Positions 1-7,573 of a DNA stretch of 62,976 bases are shown in pieces (within the stretch, counting starts at the first letter, position 1; each line of letters opens with the position of its first letter). The stretch covers positions 1 to 62,976 of the forward strand of contig CAZLPZ010000004.1 in assembly GCA_964561535.1 (NCBI GenBank), read 5' to 3'. Position numbers and translations under genes: made by a program. The stretch comes from CAZLPZ01 sp964561535. Its GTDB lineage: Bacteria; Pseudomonadota; Alphaproteobacteria; Micavibrionales; Micavibrionaceae. The notes below the pieces were generated by a model that saw only the letters and a list, made by a program, of their open reading frames with translations, was not told where the DNA came from and did no database searches.

Positions 1-457
1 ATTCCTTCTTCCCATACCGTTCCATATATAACGCCCCGAAATCAACGGGAGTCAGCATCAGGGGCGGAAAACCCCCATCACTCGTCGTGCTTGCCAAAAT
101 TTGCCTCACAAACGGGAACGCCAATTTAGGAACTTCGATTAACAAGACCGGATGACGATGTTGTTCGGGTACCCCATCAATCGAGACAACCATCGCATAA
201 TCCAGATCCACCAAAAACATAGCCGCGTCCCCACGCAAGGCCCGCACCCGCAATTGCGTAATGACTTCAAACATCGCTTTATGATCACCTGAATCAAGAC
301 TGCGCACCTCAAGGTTCACGGACACATTCATCTCAGGGGTCCCGGCCCCCCCGCGTAAACTCGCAGGAGCCCCCGGATTTTCAAAAGATAAATCTTTCAC
401 ATATTGGGCATGCACCACGATCGGCAAATTTTGAACAGGAAGAATAGGATCAGACAT
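1..457 (-). CDS. secB: Protein-export chaperone SecB (3' end outside window)
   Basis: The reverse strand from the ATG at 457 reads MSDPILPVQNLPIVVHAQYV and stays open for 152 codons to the window edge, so the C-terminus is missing. Residues visible further on include LSFENPGAP, MNVSVNLEVRSL, FLVDLDYAMVV and GGFPPLMLTPVDFGALY, all typical of the SecB fold. In this family SecB is a cytosolic tetramer that keeps precursor proteins unfolded and passes them to SecA. The usual length is about 150-165 residues, so only around ten residues should be lost. The identification is firm; the end cannot be seen. Confidence 0.95.
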   Translation of the reverse strand, partial: MSDPILPVQNLPIVVHAQYVKDLSFENPGAPASLRGGAGTPEMNVSVNLEVRSLDSGDHKAMFEVITQLRVRALRGDAAMFLVDLDYAMVVSIDGVPEQHRHPVLLIEVPKLAFPFVRQILASTTSDGGFPPLMLTPVDFGALYMERYGKKE

Positions 458-589
458 TTAATTTTTCCCAAAAAATAATAAAAAGATAGAACGTCATCCC
501 GGCCTAGGCTGGGGCGACAATCCTGCACACGTGATTACCATACTTTAACCCCCTTTGACCAGCGGGCGATTGACAGGTACACTTACCCC

Positions 590-1054
590 ATGATGCCGAA
601 CGATCTGATGACCTGGTTTGAATTTTTATCCTATGTGGCGACTGTGGTCGGTATTCCGCTTGCGCTCGGCGTTTTTATGTTTGAGGAGAAAAAAGAACGC
701 CAAGCCGAACAAGAAGAAATTTATGAAAAATTGATGGAGCATTACAGCCGGATCCAAGAAAAGCTGTTTGAACACCCGGAACTCGATCAACATGACGGCC
801 CGCCCGAAAACGCCGAAGACGCGCGGCGGCAATATATTGTTTATGAAATGCTGATTTCCCTGTTTGAACGGTCGTTTATTTTACTGTATGGCGAGGAAGA
901 CCCGGCATACAAACGGATGTGGAATTCATGGGAAGATTATATCGCCGAATGGCTGGCCCGCCCGAATTTCCGCCTGTCCCTGCCCAAACTCATGCATGGC
1001 GAAGATCCGGATTTTACGGCGTATATACGGGAAAAGAGCAGGATTGAGCTATGA
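590..1054 (+). CDS. Small single-pass membrane protein, unknown function
   Basis: The 154-residue product has one N-terminal hydrophobic segment (about residues 10-30, with YVATVVGIPLALGVFMF). A charged, probably coiled-coil stretch follows (about 31-65, rich in E, K and Q), then a soluble tail with aromatic residues. I do not recognise the family. ATG codons at 590 and 593 are both possible starts, and no strong ribosome-binding site separates them. The gene stands alone between divergent secB and a palindromic repeat at 1069. Reading-frame quality and codon use match its neighbours, so it is likely real. Function cannot be inferred beyond an inner-membrane location. Confidence 0.75.
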   Translation: MMPNDLMTWFEFLSYVATVVGIPLALGVFMFEEKKERQAEQEEIYEKLMEHYSRIQEKLFEHPELDQHDGPPENAEDARRQYIVYEMLISLFERSFILLYGEEDPAYKRMWNSWEDYIAEWLARPNFRLSLPKLMHGEDPDFTAYIREKSRIEL

Positions 1055-1068
1055 GGCATGCAAATAGG

Positions 1069-1143
1069 GGTCACCCCGGCGAAAGCCGGGGCCCAGATTT
1101 AATAAATGAATCAAGTCTGGACCCCGGCTTTCGCCGGGGTGGC
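1069..1143. repeat. Palindromic repeat element, intergenic copy
   Basis: This is a near-perfect long palindrome. Its left arm reads CACCCCGGCGAAAGCCGGGG and its right arm CCCCGGCTTTCGCCGGGGTG, joined by an AT-rich centre (ATTTAATAAATGAATCAAGT). Each arm is itself a hairpin. The same architecture recurs inside lptE at 10188-10267, and arm-only or variant copies occur elsewhere in the window. Lying between two same-strand genes it could also act as an RNA hairpin. Confidence 0.9.
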
Positions 1144-1166
1144 CTCTATTAATTTGAAGCAATATT

Positions 1167-1766
1167 ATGAACCTCTACCTCCGCATTTTCCTCGTTTGGC
1201 TTCTCGCCCATTTTAAACCGCGGCTGATGCACGTTACCACCCCCGCGCGGTTGACCATGTGGGTGGTGCCCACAGACCTCGACACCAATGGCCACATGAA
1301 TAATGGACGATATTTCACCCTTATGGATTTAGGACGATATGATTTGATCCTACGGTCGGGATTAAAAACCGTCATGACGATGAAAAAATCAGTCCCCGTA
1401 TTGTCGGCGTCTACCATTCGCCACCGCCTGGACCTTGACGTTTTCCAACGCTATCACCTGGATACACGCCTCGTCTGTTGGGACAATAAATGGATGTATA
1501 TCGAACAACGATTTATTTACGCGAACGGCCCGAAACAAAATGTGGTTGCCGCCATTGCCCTATTAAAAGGCGGGTTTTACGACCGCGCAACCAAAAAAAT
1601 GGTCCCTACCCAAGATTTACTCGACATTTTAAAAATCGATGACCATTCCCCCGAATTTCCCCCCGAAATCACAGCATGGATCACAGCGGAAGACACGTTA
1701 AAAAAAGTAACAGACCCAAGAAATCTCCCCCCTGTCATCACCGTGCAGACAAAAAATCAAATTTAA
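1167..1766 (+). CDS. THEM6-like hot-dog thioesterase family protein
   Basis: The 199-residue protein has the signature DLDTNGHMNNGRYFTLMDLG (about residues 37-56), typical of 4HBT/hot-dog acyl-CoA thioesterases and especially of the THEM6 (mesenchymal stem-cell protein DSCD75) group. A hydrophobic N-terminus (LRIFLVWLLAHF) could anchor it to the membrane. The later segment LDLDVFQRYHLDTRLVCWD fits the second half of the fold. Family knowledge suggests hydrolysis of an acyl-CoA or related thioester; the substrate is unknown. The gene precedes mlaE by 93 nt on the same strand, consistent with a lipid-related role, but this is inference. Confidence 0.88.
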   Translation: MNLYLRIFLVWLLAHFKPRLMHVTTPARLTMWVVPTDLDTNGHMNNGRYFTLMDLGRYDLILRSGLKTVMTMKKSVPVLSASTIRHRLDLDVFQRYHLDTRLVCWDNKWMYIEQRFIYANGPKQNVVAAIALLKGGFYDRATKKMVPTQDLLDILKIDDHSPEFPPEITAWITAEDTLKKVTDPRNLPPVITVQTKNQI

Positions 1767-1859
1767 TGTCAATTTTCTAAATTCCCCTCTGCACAAGGAT
1801 GACACTCTTGTCGAACCCCCCTTGCAGCACGCCACCAGACACGGTAAAAAAGAATCACG

Positions 1860-2705
1860 ATGTCACAAAACTCTGGTACCTCCTTATTTTCCAAAAAAAT
1901 TTCCCTGTGGATGATGCGAAGCCTTAATGGCCTCCTTGATCTGTGCACAGATACTGGATCAACTGTTCTGAACCTATGCGGTCAATTGGGCAATTTGGTT
2001 GAGTTTATTGGACGATGCATCTGGCATGCCCTGGTCCCGCCATATTTTTGGCGCGGAACATTGCGTCAAATCATGGATATTGGATATTATTCTTTACCTG
2101 TCGTTGCGATGACCACCCTGTTTACCGGTATGGTGCTGGCCCTCCAAAGCTATACCGGATTTTCAAGGTTTAATGCCGAGGGCGCGATTGCAGGGGTTGT
2201 GGTCCTCTCCATCACCCGTGAACTCGCCCCGGTCCTCGCAGGGTTGATGGTCGCGGGACGCGTCGGTGCATCCATCGCGGCCGAAATTGGCACCATGCGC
2301 GTGACCGAACAAATTGACGCCATGCGCACATTATCCGTCAACCCGTATCATTATTTGATCGCCCCGCGCGTGATTGCAGGCACAATCACATTACCTATTC
2401 TTGTCATGATTGGCGATATTATAGGGGTGTATGGCGGATATGTGGTGGCCGTGCATGTGTTGGGATTTAACACGGGATCATATTTGCATCAAACCTGGAA
2501 TATATTAGAAACCATGGATGTGGTCTCCGGTCTTATCAAAGCCGCTGCGTTTGGGTTTATTGTCGCCGTCATGGGATGTTACCAGGGATATTATTCAGGC
2601 CGTGGCGCCCAAGGCGTGGGAGCGGCCACGACCTATGCCGTCGTCTCGGCATCCATTTTAATCCTGATCATCAATTATTTCCTGACCCAGGTGTTGTTTT
2701 CATGA
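1860..2705 (+). CDS. mlaE: MlaE-family ABC permease for phospholipid trafficking
   Basis: The 281-residue protein has several membrane segments. The conserved core includes GMVLALQSYTGF, the cytoplasmic coupling region RELAPVLAGLMVAGRVGASI and AEIGTMRVTEQIDAMRTLSV, all diagnostic of MlaE/YrbE permeases. MlaE works with the ATPase MlaF and an MCE protein (MlaD) to move phospholipids between the inner and outer membranes. Its stop overlaps the mlaF start (ATGA at 2702-2705), so translation is probably coupled. No mlaD follows; a histidine-kinase-like gene does. Confidence 0.95.
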   Translation: MSQNSGTSLFSKKISLWMMRSLNGLLDLCTDTGSTVLNLCGQLGNLVEFIGRCIWHALVPPYFWRGTLRQIMDIGYYSLPVVAMTTLFTGMVLALQSYTGFSRFNAEGAIAGVVVLSITRELAPVLAGLMVAGRVGASIAAEIGTMRVTEQIDAMRTLSVNPYHYLIAPRVIAGTITLPILVMIGDIIGVYGGYVVAVHVLGFNTGSYLHQTWNILETMDVVSGLIKAAAFGFIVAVMGCYQGYYSGRGAQGVGAATTYAVVSASILILIINYFLTQVLFS

Positions 2706-3475
2706 CATCACCCACCCCCTCCCTCAAAATCCAACTGCAGGGCCTGACCAAATCGTTTGGATCCAAAAAGGTCCTGCGCGGCACGAATTTAGATGTGAAA
2801 ACGGGACGATCGCTGGTCGTCATTGGCGGGTCGGGCACCGGTAAATCGGTCATGATCAAATGTATTTTGGGGTTGATCCGACCGGATTCCGGAGAAATTT
2901 TAATTGACGGCCAAAACACCGTCGGCCACAAAGGTCGAGACCGCGACACACTCATGCAACAATTCGGTATGCTGTTCCAGGGCGGTGCTTTATTCGACAG
3001 TTTGCGCGTCTGGGAAAATGTGGCCTTCCGGTTGATCCAGGCGCAAAAAATGGATAAAGATCAAGCACGGATGATCGCTTTGGAAAAGCTGCGCGCCGTG
3101 GGCCTTGGCCCCAATGTCGGCGATTTATACCCCTCAGAACTGTCGGGCGGGATGCAGAAACGCGTGTCCCTCGCCCGCGCGATTGCCGCAAACCCCAAAG
3201 TCATTTTTTTTGATGAACCCACCACGGGCCTTGACCCCATCACCGCCGATGTCATTAATGAACTCATTGTCGAATGCGTCAAAAATTTGGGCGCAACAGC
3301 ATTATCAATCACCCACGATATGGGATCGGTCCGTAAAATTGCCGATGAGGTTGCGATGATTTATGACGGGCAAATTATCTGGCACGATTCTGTCGAAAAA
3401 CTGGACCATTCAGGTAACCCCTATGTCGATCAATTCATCCACGGGCGCGGTACAGGCCCCATCAAATTTGTATAA
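2702..3475 (+). CDS. mlaF: MlaF-family ABC transporter ATP-binding protein
   Basis: The 257-residue protein carries a Walker A motif GGSGTGKS (about residues 43-50), a Q-loop (LFQGGALFDSL), the ABC signature LSGGMQKRVSLARA, a Walker B VIFFDEPTTGLDP and the H-loop SITHD. The start is the ATG at 2702, inside the mlaE stop; longer readings into mlaE are out of family. It powers the MlaE permease at the cytoplasmic face. The C-terminal YVDQFIHGRGTGPI is typical of alphaproteobacterial MlaF and confirms that this reading frame runs to 3475, under any upstream start of the next gene. Confidence 0.95.
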   Translation: MTSPTPSLKIQLQGLTKSFGSKKVLRGTNLDVKTGRSLVVIGGSGTGKSVMIKCILGLIRPDSGEILIDGQNTVGHKGRDRDTLMQQFGMLFQGGALFDSLRVWENVAFRLIQAQKMDKDQARMIALEKLRAVGLGPNVGDLYPSELSGGMQKRVSLARAIAANPKVIFFDEPTTGLDPITADVINELIVECVKNLGATALSITHDMGSVRKIADEVAMIYDGQIIWHDSVEKLDHSGNPYVDQFIHGRGTGPIKFV

Positions 3476-3500
3476 TTATCTTATAAATAAAGGGTCAAAA

Positions 3501-5285
3501 TTGACCGACCTCGCTCTTATCCATGCTCTATCCCTTCCCGTTTGGACCCTGGACCCCGCGGGAAACTTGATTACGTGTAATACAGCCTACGCAGCCCTTT
3601 ATGGCACTACACCGGATCAAATTGTCACCACCCAAAAAATTTTAAGTGCCCGGGACGGTGCCAGATTACACCTGACAACGAATGGTATCCGCCGCCTGTA
3701 CGGAATTACGCTGCGTCCCCTGCCGGACCAAAATGGCCATATTGGAACCGCGACCGACATCACCACCGAAGAAACATTGGCCCGCGAACATGAACGCACA
3801 CAGTCCGCAACAAAAGAATTACTTGAACAACTCTCAACGGCTGTGGCGGCATTTGGGGCGGACCATAAAATTGAATTTTTTAATTCGGCGTTTACGCGTC
3901 TTTGGGGTCTCGATGAAGCTTGGCTATTATCTCATCCCAAATTAGGAGATATTCTCGAGAGATTACGCGATGGACGACGATTACCCGAACAAGTTGATTT
4001 TCGGCGGTACAAACAAAGCTGGCTGGATATGTTCGTGGGGCTAATCGACCCGTTTGATGATATGATGTATTTGCCCGACGGCACAGCGTTACGTGTGCTC
4101 GTTGTTCCAAACCCCGCGGGCGGGTTAATTTTTACATTCGAAGATGTCTCCTCCCGCCTGCAACTGGAAACGTCGTATAACACACTGGTTGCCGTACAAC
4201 GCGAAACACTCGACCATCTCCACGAAGGGATTGCCGTGTTTGGCGGTGACGGCCGTTTAAAATTGTGGAACCCCGCGTTCACCCGCCTGTGGGGGCTAAA
4301 CCCCGAAGATTTAATCAGCGATCCCCATATTTCCGAGATTGTTGATCGAATGCGCCATGTATTTGAACCAAATGCGTGGGACAGCGCACGTGACCATATT
4401 CTCTCCCACGTCTTGAACGGCGAAGATATTGCCGGACGATTAAAGTTTGCCGATGGTCGATTAATCGCCTATGGAACAACGGTGCTCCCTGATGGTGGCG
4501 TTCTTGTATCGCACACAGACATCACCGACAGTGTGCGGGTTGAAACGGCGCTTCGGGATAAAAACGCAGCTTTGGAAGCCGCCGAACGTTTAAAACTCGA
4601 TTTTCTTGCAAACATGTCTTACCAGTTACGCACGCCTTTAAATGCGATTATGGGATTCATTGAAATTCTCGATCACCAATATTTCGGCCCCTTAAACGAC
4701 AAACAACGCGAATATACCAGCGGCACGCGCGAGGCGAGTGAAAAGCTCCTCTCCCTGATTGACGATATCCTGGACCTCTCGACGATCGAGGCCGGATATA
4801 TGCGTTTAGATTACGACCAAATCGACCTGAAAACATTTTTAACAAGTGTTCAAGGATTGACCGTCGAATGGGCTCGAAAAGAAGGGTTGGATGTGATCCT
4901 CGATGTAGAGGATACTATCGGGACACTCGCCGTGGACCCCCGCCGCGTGAAACAAGCCCTGGTTAATTTGATCCGGAACGCAATTGCGTTTTCAAACGCG
5001 GGCGGGGTCATTACGTTGCGCGCGCGACGGGTTGATACCCACATTCAAATCGAGGTTGAAGATCATGGCATCGGCATCCCGGTCGCGGACCAAACGCAAA
5101 TCCTGGAACCATTCGCGCGGGGATCCAACACAGCGGCGCGCGACGGGTTGATGGGCCAGGGCGGTGCGGGCCTGGGATTAACCCTTGTCAAACACATCGC
5201 GGAACTGCACGGCGGGTCGGTCGACATCATCAGCCAAAAAGATCACGGCACGACCGCACGCCTTAACTTACCGATTAAGAAATAA
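3501..5285 (+). CDS. divL: DivL-like PAS sensor pseudo-histidine kinase with Tyr in the H-box
   Basis: The protein has tandem PAS domains in its first ~350 residues, a HisKA dimerisation helix, and a C-terminal HATPase_c domain with an N-box (LVNLIRNAIAFS), G1 (EDHGIGIP) and G2 (GQGGAGLGLTLVKH). In the H-box, NMSYQLRTPLNAI has tyrosine (codon 4620-4622) where ordinary kinases have the phosphoryl-accepting histidine. That substitution, with FGPLNDKQREY and the overall layout, matches Caulobacter DivL, a polarity and cell-cycle regulator acting on the CckA-CtrA pathway. I place the start at TTG 3501, six nucleotides after AAAGGG. ATG 3423 is an alternative overlapping mlaF by 53 nt. There is no transmembrane segment, so it is probably cytosolic or peripherally bound. 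Confidence 0.85.
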   Translation: MTDLALIHALSLPVWTLDPAGNLITCNTAYAALYGTTPDQIVTTQKILSARDGARLHLTTNGIRRLYGITLRPLPDQNGHIGTATDITTEETLAREHERTQSATKELLEQLSTAVAAFGADHKIEFFNSAFTRLWGLDEAWLLSHPKLGDILERLRDGRRLPEQVDFRRYKQSWLDMFVGLIDPFDDMMYLPDGTALRVLVVPNPAGGLIFTFEDVSSRLQLETSYNTLVAVQRETLDHLHEGIAVFGGDGRLKLWNPAFTRLWGLNPEDLISDPHISEIVDRMRHVFEPNAWDSARDHILSHVLNGEDIAGRLKFADGRLIAYGTTVLPDGGVLVSHTDITDSVRVETALRDKNAALEAAERLKLDFLANMSYQLRTPLNAIMGFIEILDHQYFGPLNDKQREYTSGTREASEKLLSLIDDILDLSTIEAGYMRLDYDQIDLKTFLTSVQGLTVEWARKEGLDVILDVEDTIGTLAVDPRRVKQALVNLIRNAIAFSNAGGVITLRARRVDTHIQIEVEDHGIGIPVADQTQILEPFARGSNTAARDGLMGQGGAGLGLTLVKHIAELHGGSVDIISQKDHGTTARLNLPIKK

Positions 5286-5298
5286 ACATAAAATTTTT

Positions 5299-5321
5299 CC
5301 TCCCCCTGAAAGGAGGAGGAT
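5299..5321. terminator. Hairpin between convergent divL and purC
   Basis: The sequence CCTCC-CCCTGAAA-GGAGG forms a short G+C-rich hairpin in the 42-nt gap between the convergent stops of divL and purC. A run of T precedes it on the + strand, which reads as A after the hairpin, so it best terminates minus-strand transcription. The call rests on position and symmetry only. Confidence 0.45.
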
Positions 5322-5327
5322 TATCTA

Positions 5328-6215
5328 TTACGTCCGGCGATTATTCGGCGGCGTATTTTTCGGCACCGCGCGCAATTTTCGCGCCTCGACCAAATCATTT
5401 TGAATGGACCCCAAATCCCCCGCAGCCGCTTCGTTCATTTCGCCGTCTTGAATAATGGGTCCTTTAGGCAACAACCCCAGTCGTTCGGCCACCGTTTGAT
5501 ACGCCTCACCCACACCGCCCAGATCATCGCGAAACCGATCCTTGTCAAACTTTTCGCCTGTTTTTTCGTCCCAGAGCCGCATCGTATCCGGCGATATTTC
5601 ATCCGCCAGCATCAAATACAGCTCGTCAAATTCGCCCCATAACCGACCAAATTCGAGTTTCATATCGACCAGTTTTAACCCAATCCCTGAAAACAACCCC
5701 ATCAAATAATCATTGATGCGCCAGGTTTGATTCATGATCTCATCAATTTCATAGGGGTTCACCCACCCAAACGTAAATAGATGTTCTTCTGTCACCCAGG
5801 GATCGCCCAGTTCGTCACTTTTAAAATAAAATTCGGTCACGGGGCGCGGCAACACCGTGCCTTCTTTCATCCCCAACCGTTTTGCAAAATCACCGGCCGC
5901 CACATTACGCACAATAATTTCAAGCGGTACCATTTCCAAAGTCCGGACCATCTGTTCGCGCATATTGACCGATTTGATAAAATGCGTGGGCACCCCAATC
6001 GATTCAAGCCGCGTCATCAAATGGGCCGAAATGCGATTATTGATCACGCCCTTGCCGGCAATCACCGCGGATTTTGCACGCCCATCGGTGAATGTTTCGT
6101 CTTTGTAATGATGGATCGACGTCCCCGTTTCCGGGCCGTCATAGATCGTTTTGGTTTTACCGTCATAAACCACACGCCGCGCGCGCGAAAAAAAATTCAA
6201 AGGTCCAAGTGCCAT
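5328..6215 (-). CDS. purC: SAICAR synthetase (PurC)
   Basis: The 295-residue protein is phosphoribosylaminoimidazole-succinocarboxamide synthase, which joins aspartate to CAIR with ATP in purine biosynthesis. Diagnostic segments are VYDGKTKTIYDG near the N-terminus, MVPLEIIVRNVAAGDFAKR in the middle and LVDMKLEFGR in the substrate site. The start is the ATG at 6215 (MALGPLNFF); upstream frame-open sequence is non-homologous and overlaps the next gene's leader. It is longer than the ~240-residue form because of a C-terminal tail of about 40 residues (GEMNEAAAGDLGSIQNDLVE). purC is alone here, without other pur genes. Confidence 0.95.
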   Translation of the reverse strand: MALGPLNFFSRARRVVYDGKTKTIYDGPETGTSIHHYKDETFTDGRAKSAVIAGKGVINNRISAHLMTRLESIGVPTHFIKSVNMREQMVRTLEMVPLEIIVRNVAAGDFAKRLGMKEGTVLPRPVTEFYFKSDELGDPWVTEEHLFTFGWVNPYEIDEIMNQTWRINDYLMGLFSGIGLKLVDMKLEFGRLWGEFDELYLMLADEISPDTMRLWDEKTGEKFDKDRFRDDLGGVGEAYQTVAERLGLLPKGPIIQDGEMNEAAAGDLGSIQNDLVEARKLRAVPKNTPPNNRRT

Positions 6216-6268
6216 AATGGCCGTTTTAGCATGGAAAAATAAAAAAGGAAATGATATATACAATATGT

Positions 6269-6308
6269 CCCCTCTCCCCGTAAGCGGGGAGAGGGCCAGG
6301 GTGAGGGG
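6269..6308. repeat. CCCTCTCCCC-type intergenic hairpin repeat
   Basis: The hairpin CCCTCTCCCC-GTAAGC-GGGGAGAGGG is followed by GGTGAGGGG. It belongs to a second family of intergenic repeats (compare 19500, 28690 and 29372), distinct from the CACCCCGG/GTCATCCC palindromes. It lies in the divergent gap between purC and the ATPase zeta gene. Confidence 0.7.
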
Positions 6309-6337
6309 CCTTTTTAAATTTATAAGGAATTCAAAAC

Positions 6338-6670
6338 ATGTCCACCACATTCGACGACCGTAAAAACACCTTCGAAGCCAAATTCGCGCACGATCAACAA
6401 CTGCAATTCCGGGTGGAAGCCAAGGCATGTAAAGCATTCGGGTTGTGGATCGCATCGCAAATGGGCATGAACGATACAGACGCATTAAATTATGCAAATA
6501 ATATGATCGTCGCCAATTTGGACGAACCGGGGTTGGATGACGTGATCGATATGGGTATGAAAGACCTTGCAGCCCAGGGCCAAACCCCATCCCGCACCGC
6601 GTTAAAATCCCAATTGGATCAGTGCGTGATAGATGCCAAAAACGCGGTCATGCAAGATGTTTTGAAATAA
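6338..6670 (+). CDS. F1-ATPase inhibitor subunit zeta (DUF1476)
   Basis: The 110-residue soluble protein begins MSTTFDDRKNTFEAKFAHD, the hallmark of DUF1476. In Paracoccus this family was shown to be the zeta subunit that inhibits the F1Fo-ATP synthase, and it is nearly restricted to Alphaproteobacteria. The four-helix pattern is visible, with AKACKAFGLWIASQMGM and the acidic VANLDEPGLDDVIDMG. A good ribosome-binding site, AAGGA, lies 10 nt before the ATG. It is monocistronic, divergent from purC and followed by a palindromic repeat. Confidence 0.93.
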   Translation: MSTTFDDRKNTFEAKFAHDQQLQFRVEAKACKAFGLWIASQMGMNDTDALNYANNMIVANLDEPGLDDVIDMGMKDLAAQGQTPSRTALKSQLDQCVIDAKNAVMQDVLK

Positions 6671-6753
6671 ATAGACCCTACCAGAAAGACCCAAAAACTA
6701 TCTAACCCTGAATATCGCGATATTGCAGCAAAAATTCGTGCTGCACTATAAGC

Positions 6754-6811
6754 CGTCATCCCCGGATCCGCGCTTCGCGCGGTCCAAGGGTAAGCTGTGG
6801 CGGGGATGACG
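6754..6811. repeat. Palindromic repeat element (GTCATCCCC variant), partly decayed
   Basis: CGTCATCCCCGGATCCGCGC starts the left arm and GTGGCGGGGATGACG ends the right arm, so the outer arms are inverted repeats around an asymmetric core (GCGCTTCGCGC). This is the GTCATCCC variant of the palindromic family found in frame in the ubiH-type gene. It sits downstream of the ATPase zeta gene and may also act as its terminator. Confidence 0.8.
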
Positions 6812-6910
6812 ACCCTATCCAATTTCACCTCCCGCACCGCCGCAACGAATTTAATGCACATTATGTCACATATTCGCGCATTCTATCTCGAATCATGCTA
6901 ATATGGAATT

Positions 6911-7477
6911 ATGTGGGAGACTGTATTCATCCGTTCTGGACGGGGTGCAGTGCCCGGGAAAATTTACTTAGTACTGGCGATGTGTCTATCTCTTTCAGCA
7001 TGCTTGTTGGAAGGTGGGACAAACACGCGCCTATCCCTGGCACCACCCCCACCGGCTTTTACCCCTACCGACGATGTGTCGGACCGGGCGCCGAACGGCA
7101 CGACCATAAGATTATCTTCATCCACGATACGCGCCGAGAATCAAGCACTCGCCGCCCTCACGACCGATCCGCCCGTTCCCGAAGGATGCCATATGAAAGA
7201 TCGATTTGATCGATCGGCTTTCCTGTCTTTTGGGTCCGAAGATGGTCGCGGCCGTTTGGCCTTAAATCTCGATACAGGTGGTATGAATGTAGACGGCGTA
7301 CAATTGCGCTACACCCTAAAGCTTCACCCGGGAAAAACAGCAACAGGCAAGGAAAAATGTCTCTATCCCGGGAAAATGCAAGGGCTTCTCCCCTCGGCCT
7401 ATCGCGAGTTGGTTAAACGTAAATCAGACACCGTCTGGCAGCATTTAAAAACTTTCAAAAACAACCTCATCGAATAA
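6911..7477 (+). CDS. Predicted outer-membrane lipoprotein, unknown function
   Basis: The product has a signal sequence ending in a lipobox, LSLSAC, followed by a proline-rich stretch (LAPPPPAFTP) and a soluble domain with two cysteines (EGCHMKD and EKCLYPG) that could form a disulfide. I do not recognise the family. Two starts are possible: ATG 6911, giving a 30-residue leader, or GTG 6950 (VPGKIYLVLAMCLSLSAC), giving a compact leader with a lysine near its start and GGGGT upstream. The second is the better signal peptide. It is probably lipidated on the cysteine after export; the role is unknown. Confidence 0.7.
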   Translation: MWETVFIRSGRGAVPGKIYLVLAMCLSLSACLLEGGTNTRLSLAPPPPAFTPTDDVSDRAPNGTTIRLSSSTIRAENQALAALTTDPPVPEGCHMKDRFDRSAFLSFGSEDGRGRLALNLDTGGMNVDGVQLRYTLKLHPGKTATGKEKCLYPGKMQGLLPSAYRELVKRKSDTVWQHLKTFKNNLIE

Positions 7478-7573
7478 ACCATTCTTATTCAGAATTCCCT
7501 TGAGAATCAGGGCCAAAGCCAGCTATGAATAGAACAGTTTTGTTTTCTATTTTTGCGCCAAAGGTCCGATCCC

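Noticed and set aside
491..530. Further palindromic element copy after secB
   Set aside because: CGTCATCCCGGCC resembles the left arm of the family, but no matching right arm is present, so it is at most a remnant.
2576..2701. 42-residue N-terminal extension of mlaF into mlaE
   Set aside because: The ATGA overlap at 2702 is the standard coupled start, and the upstream residues do not resemble an ABC protein.
5781..6242. 153-codon plus-strand open frame over purC
   Set aside because: Antisense shadow of purC, with a His/Arg/Phe-rich translation and no family resemblance.
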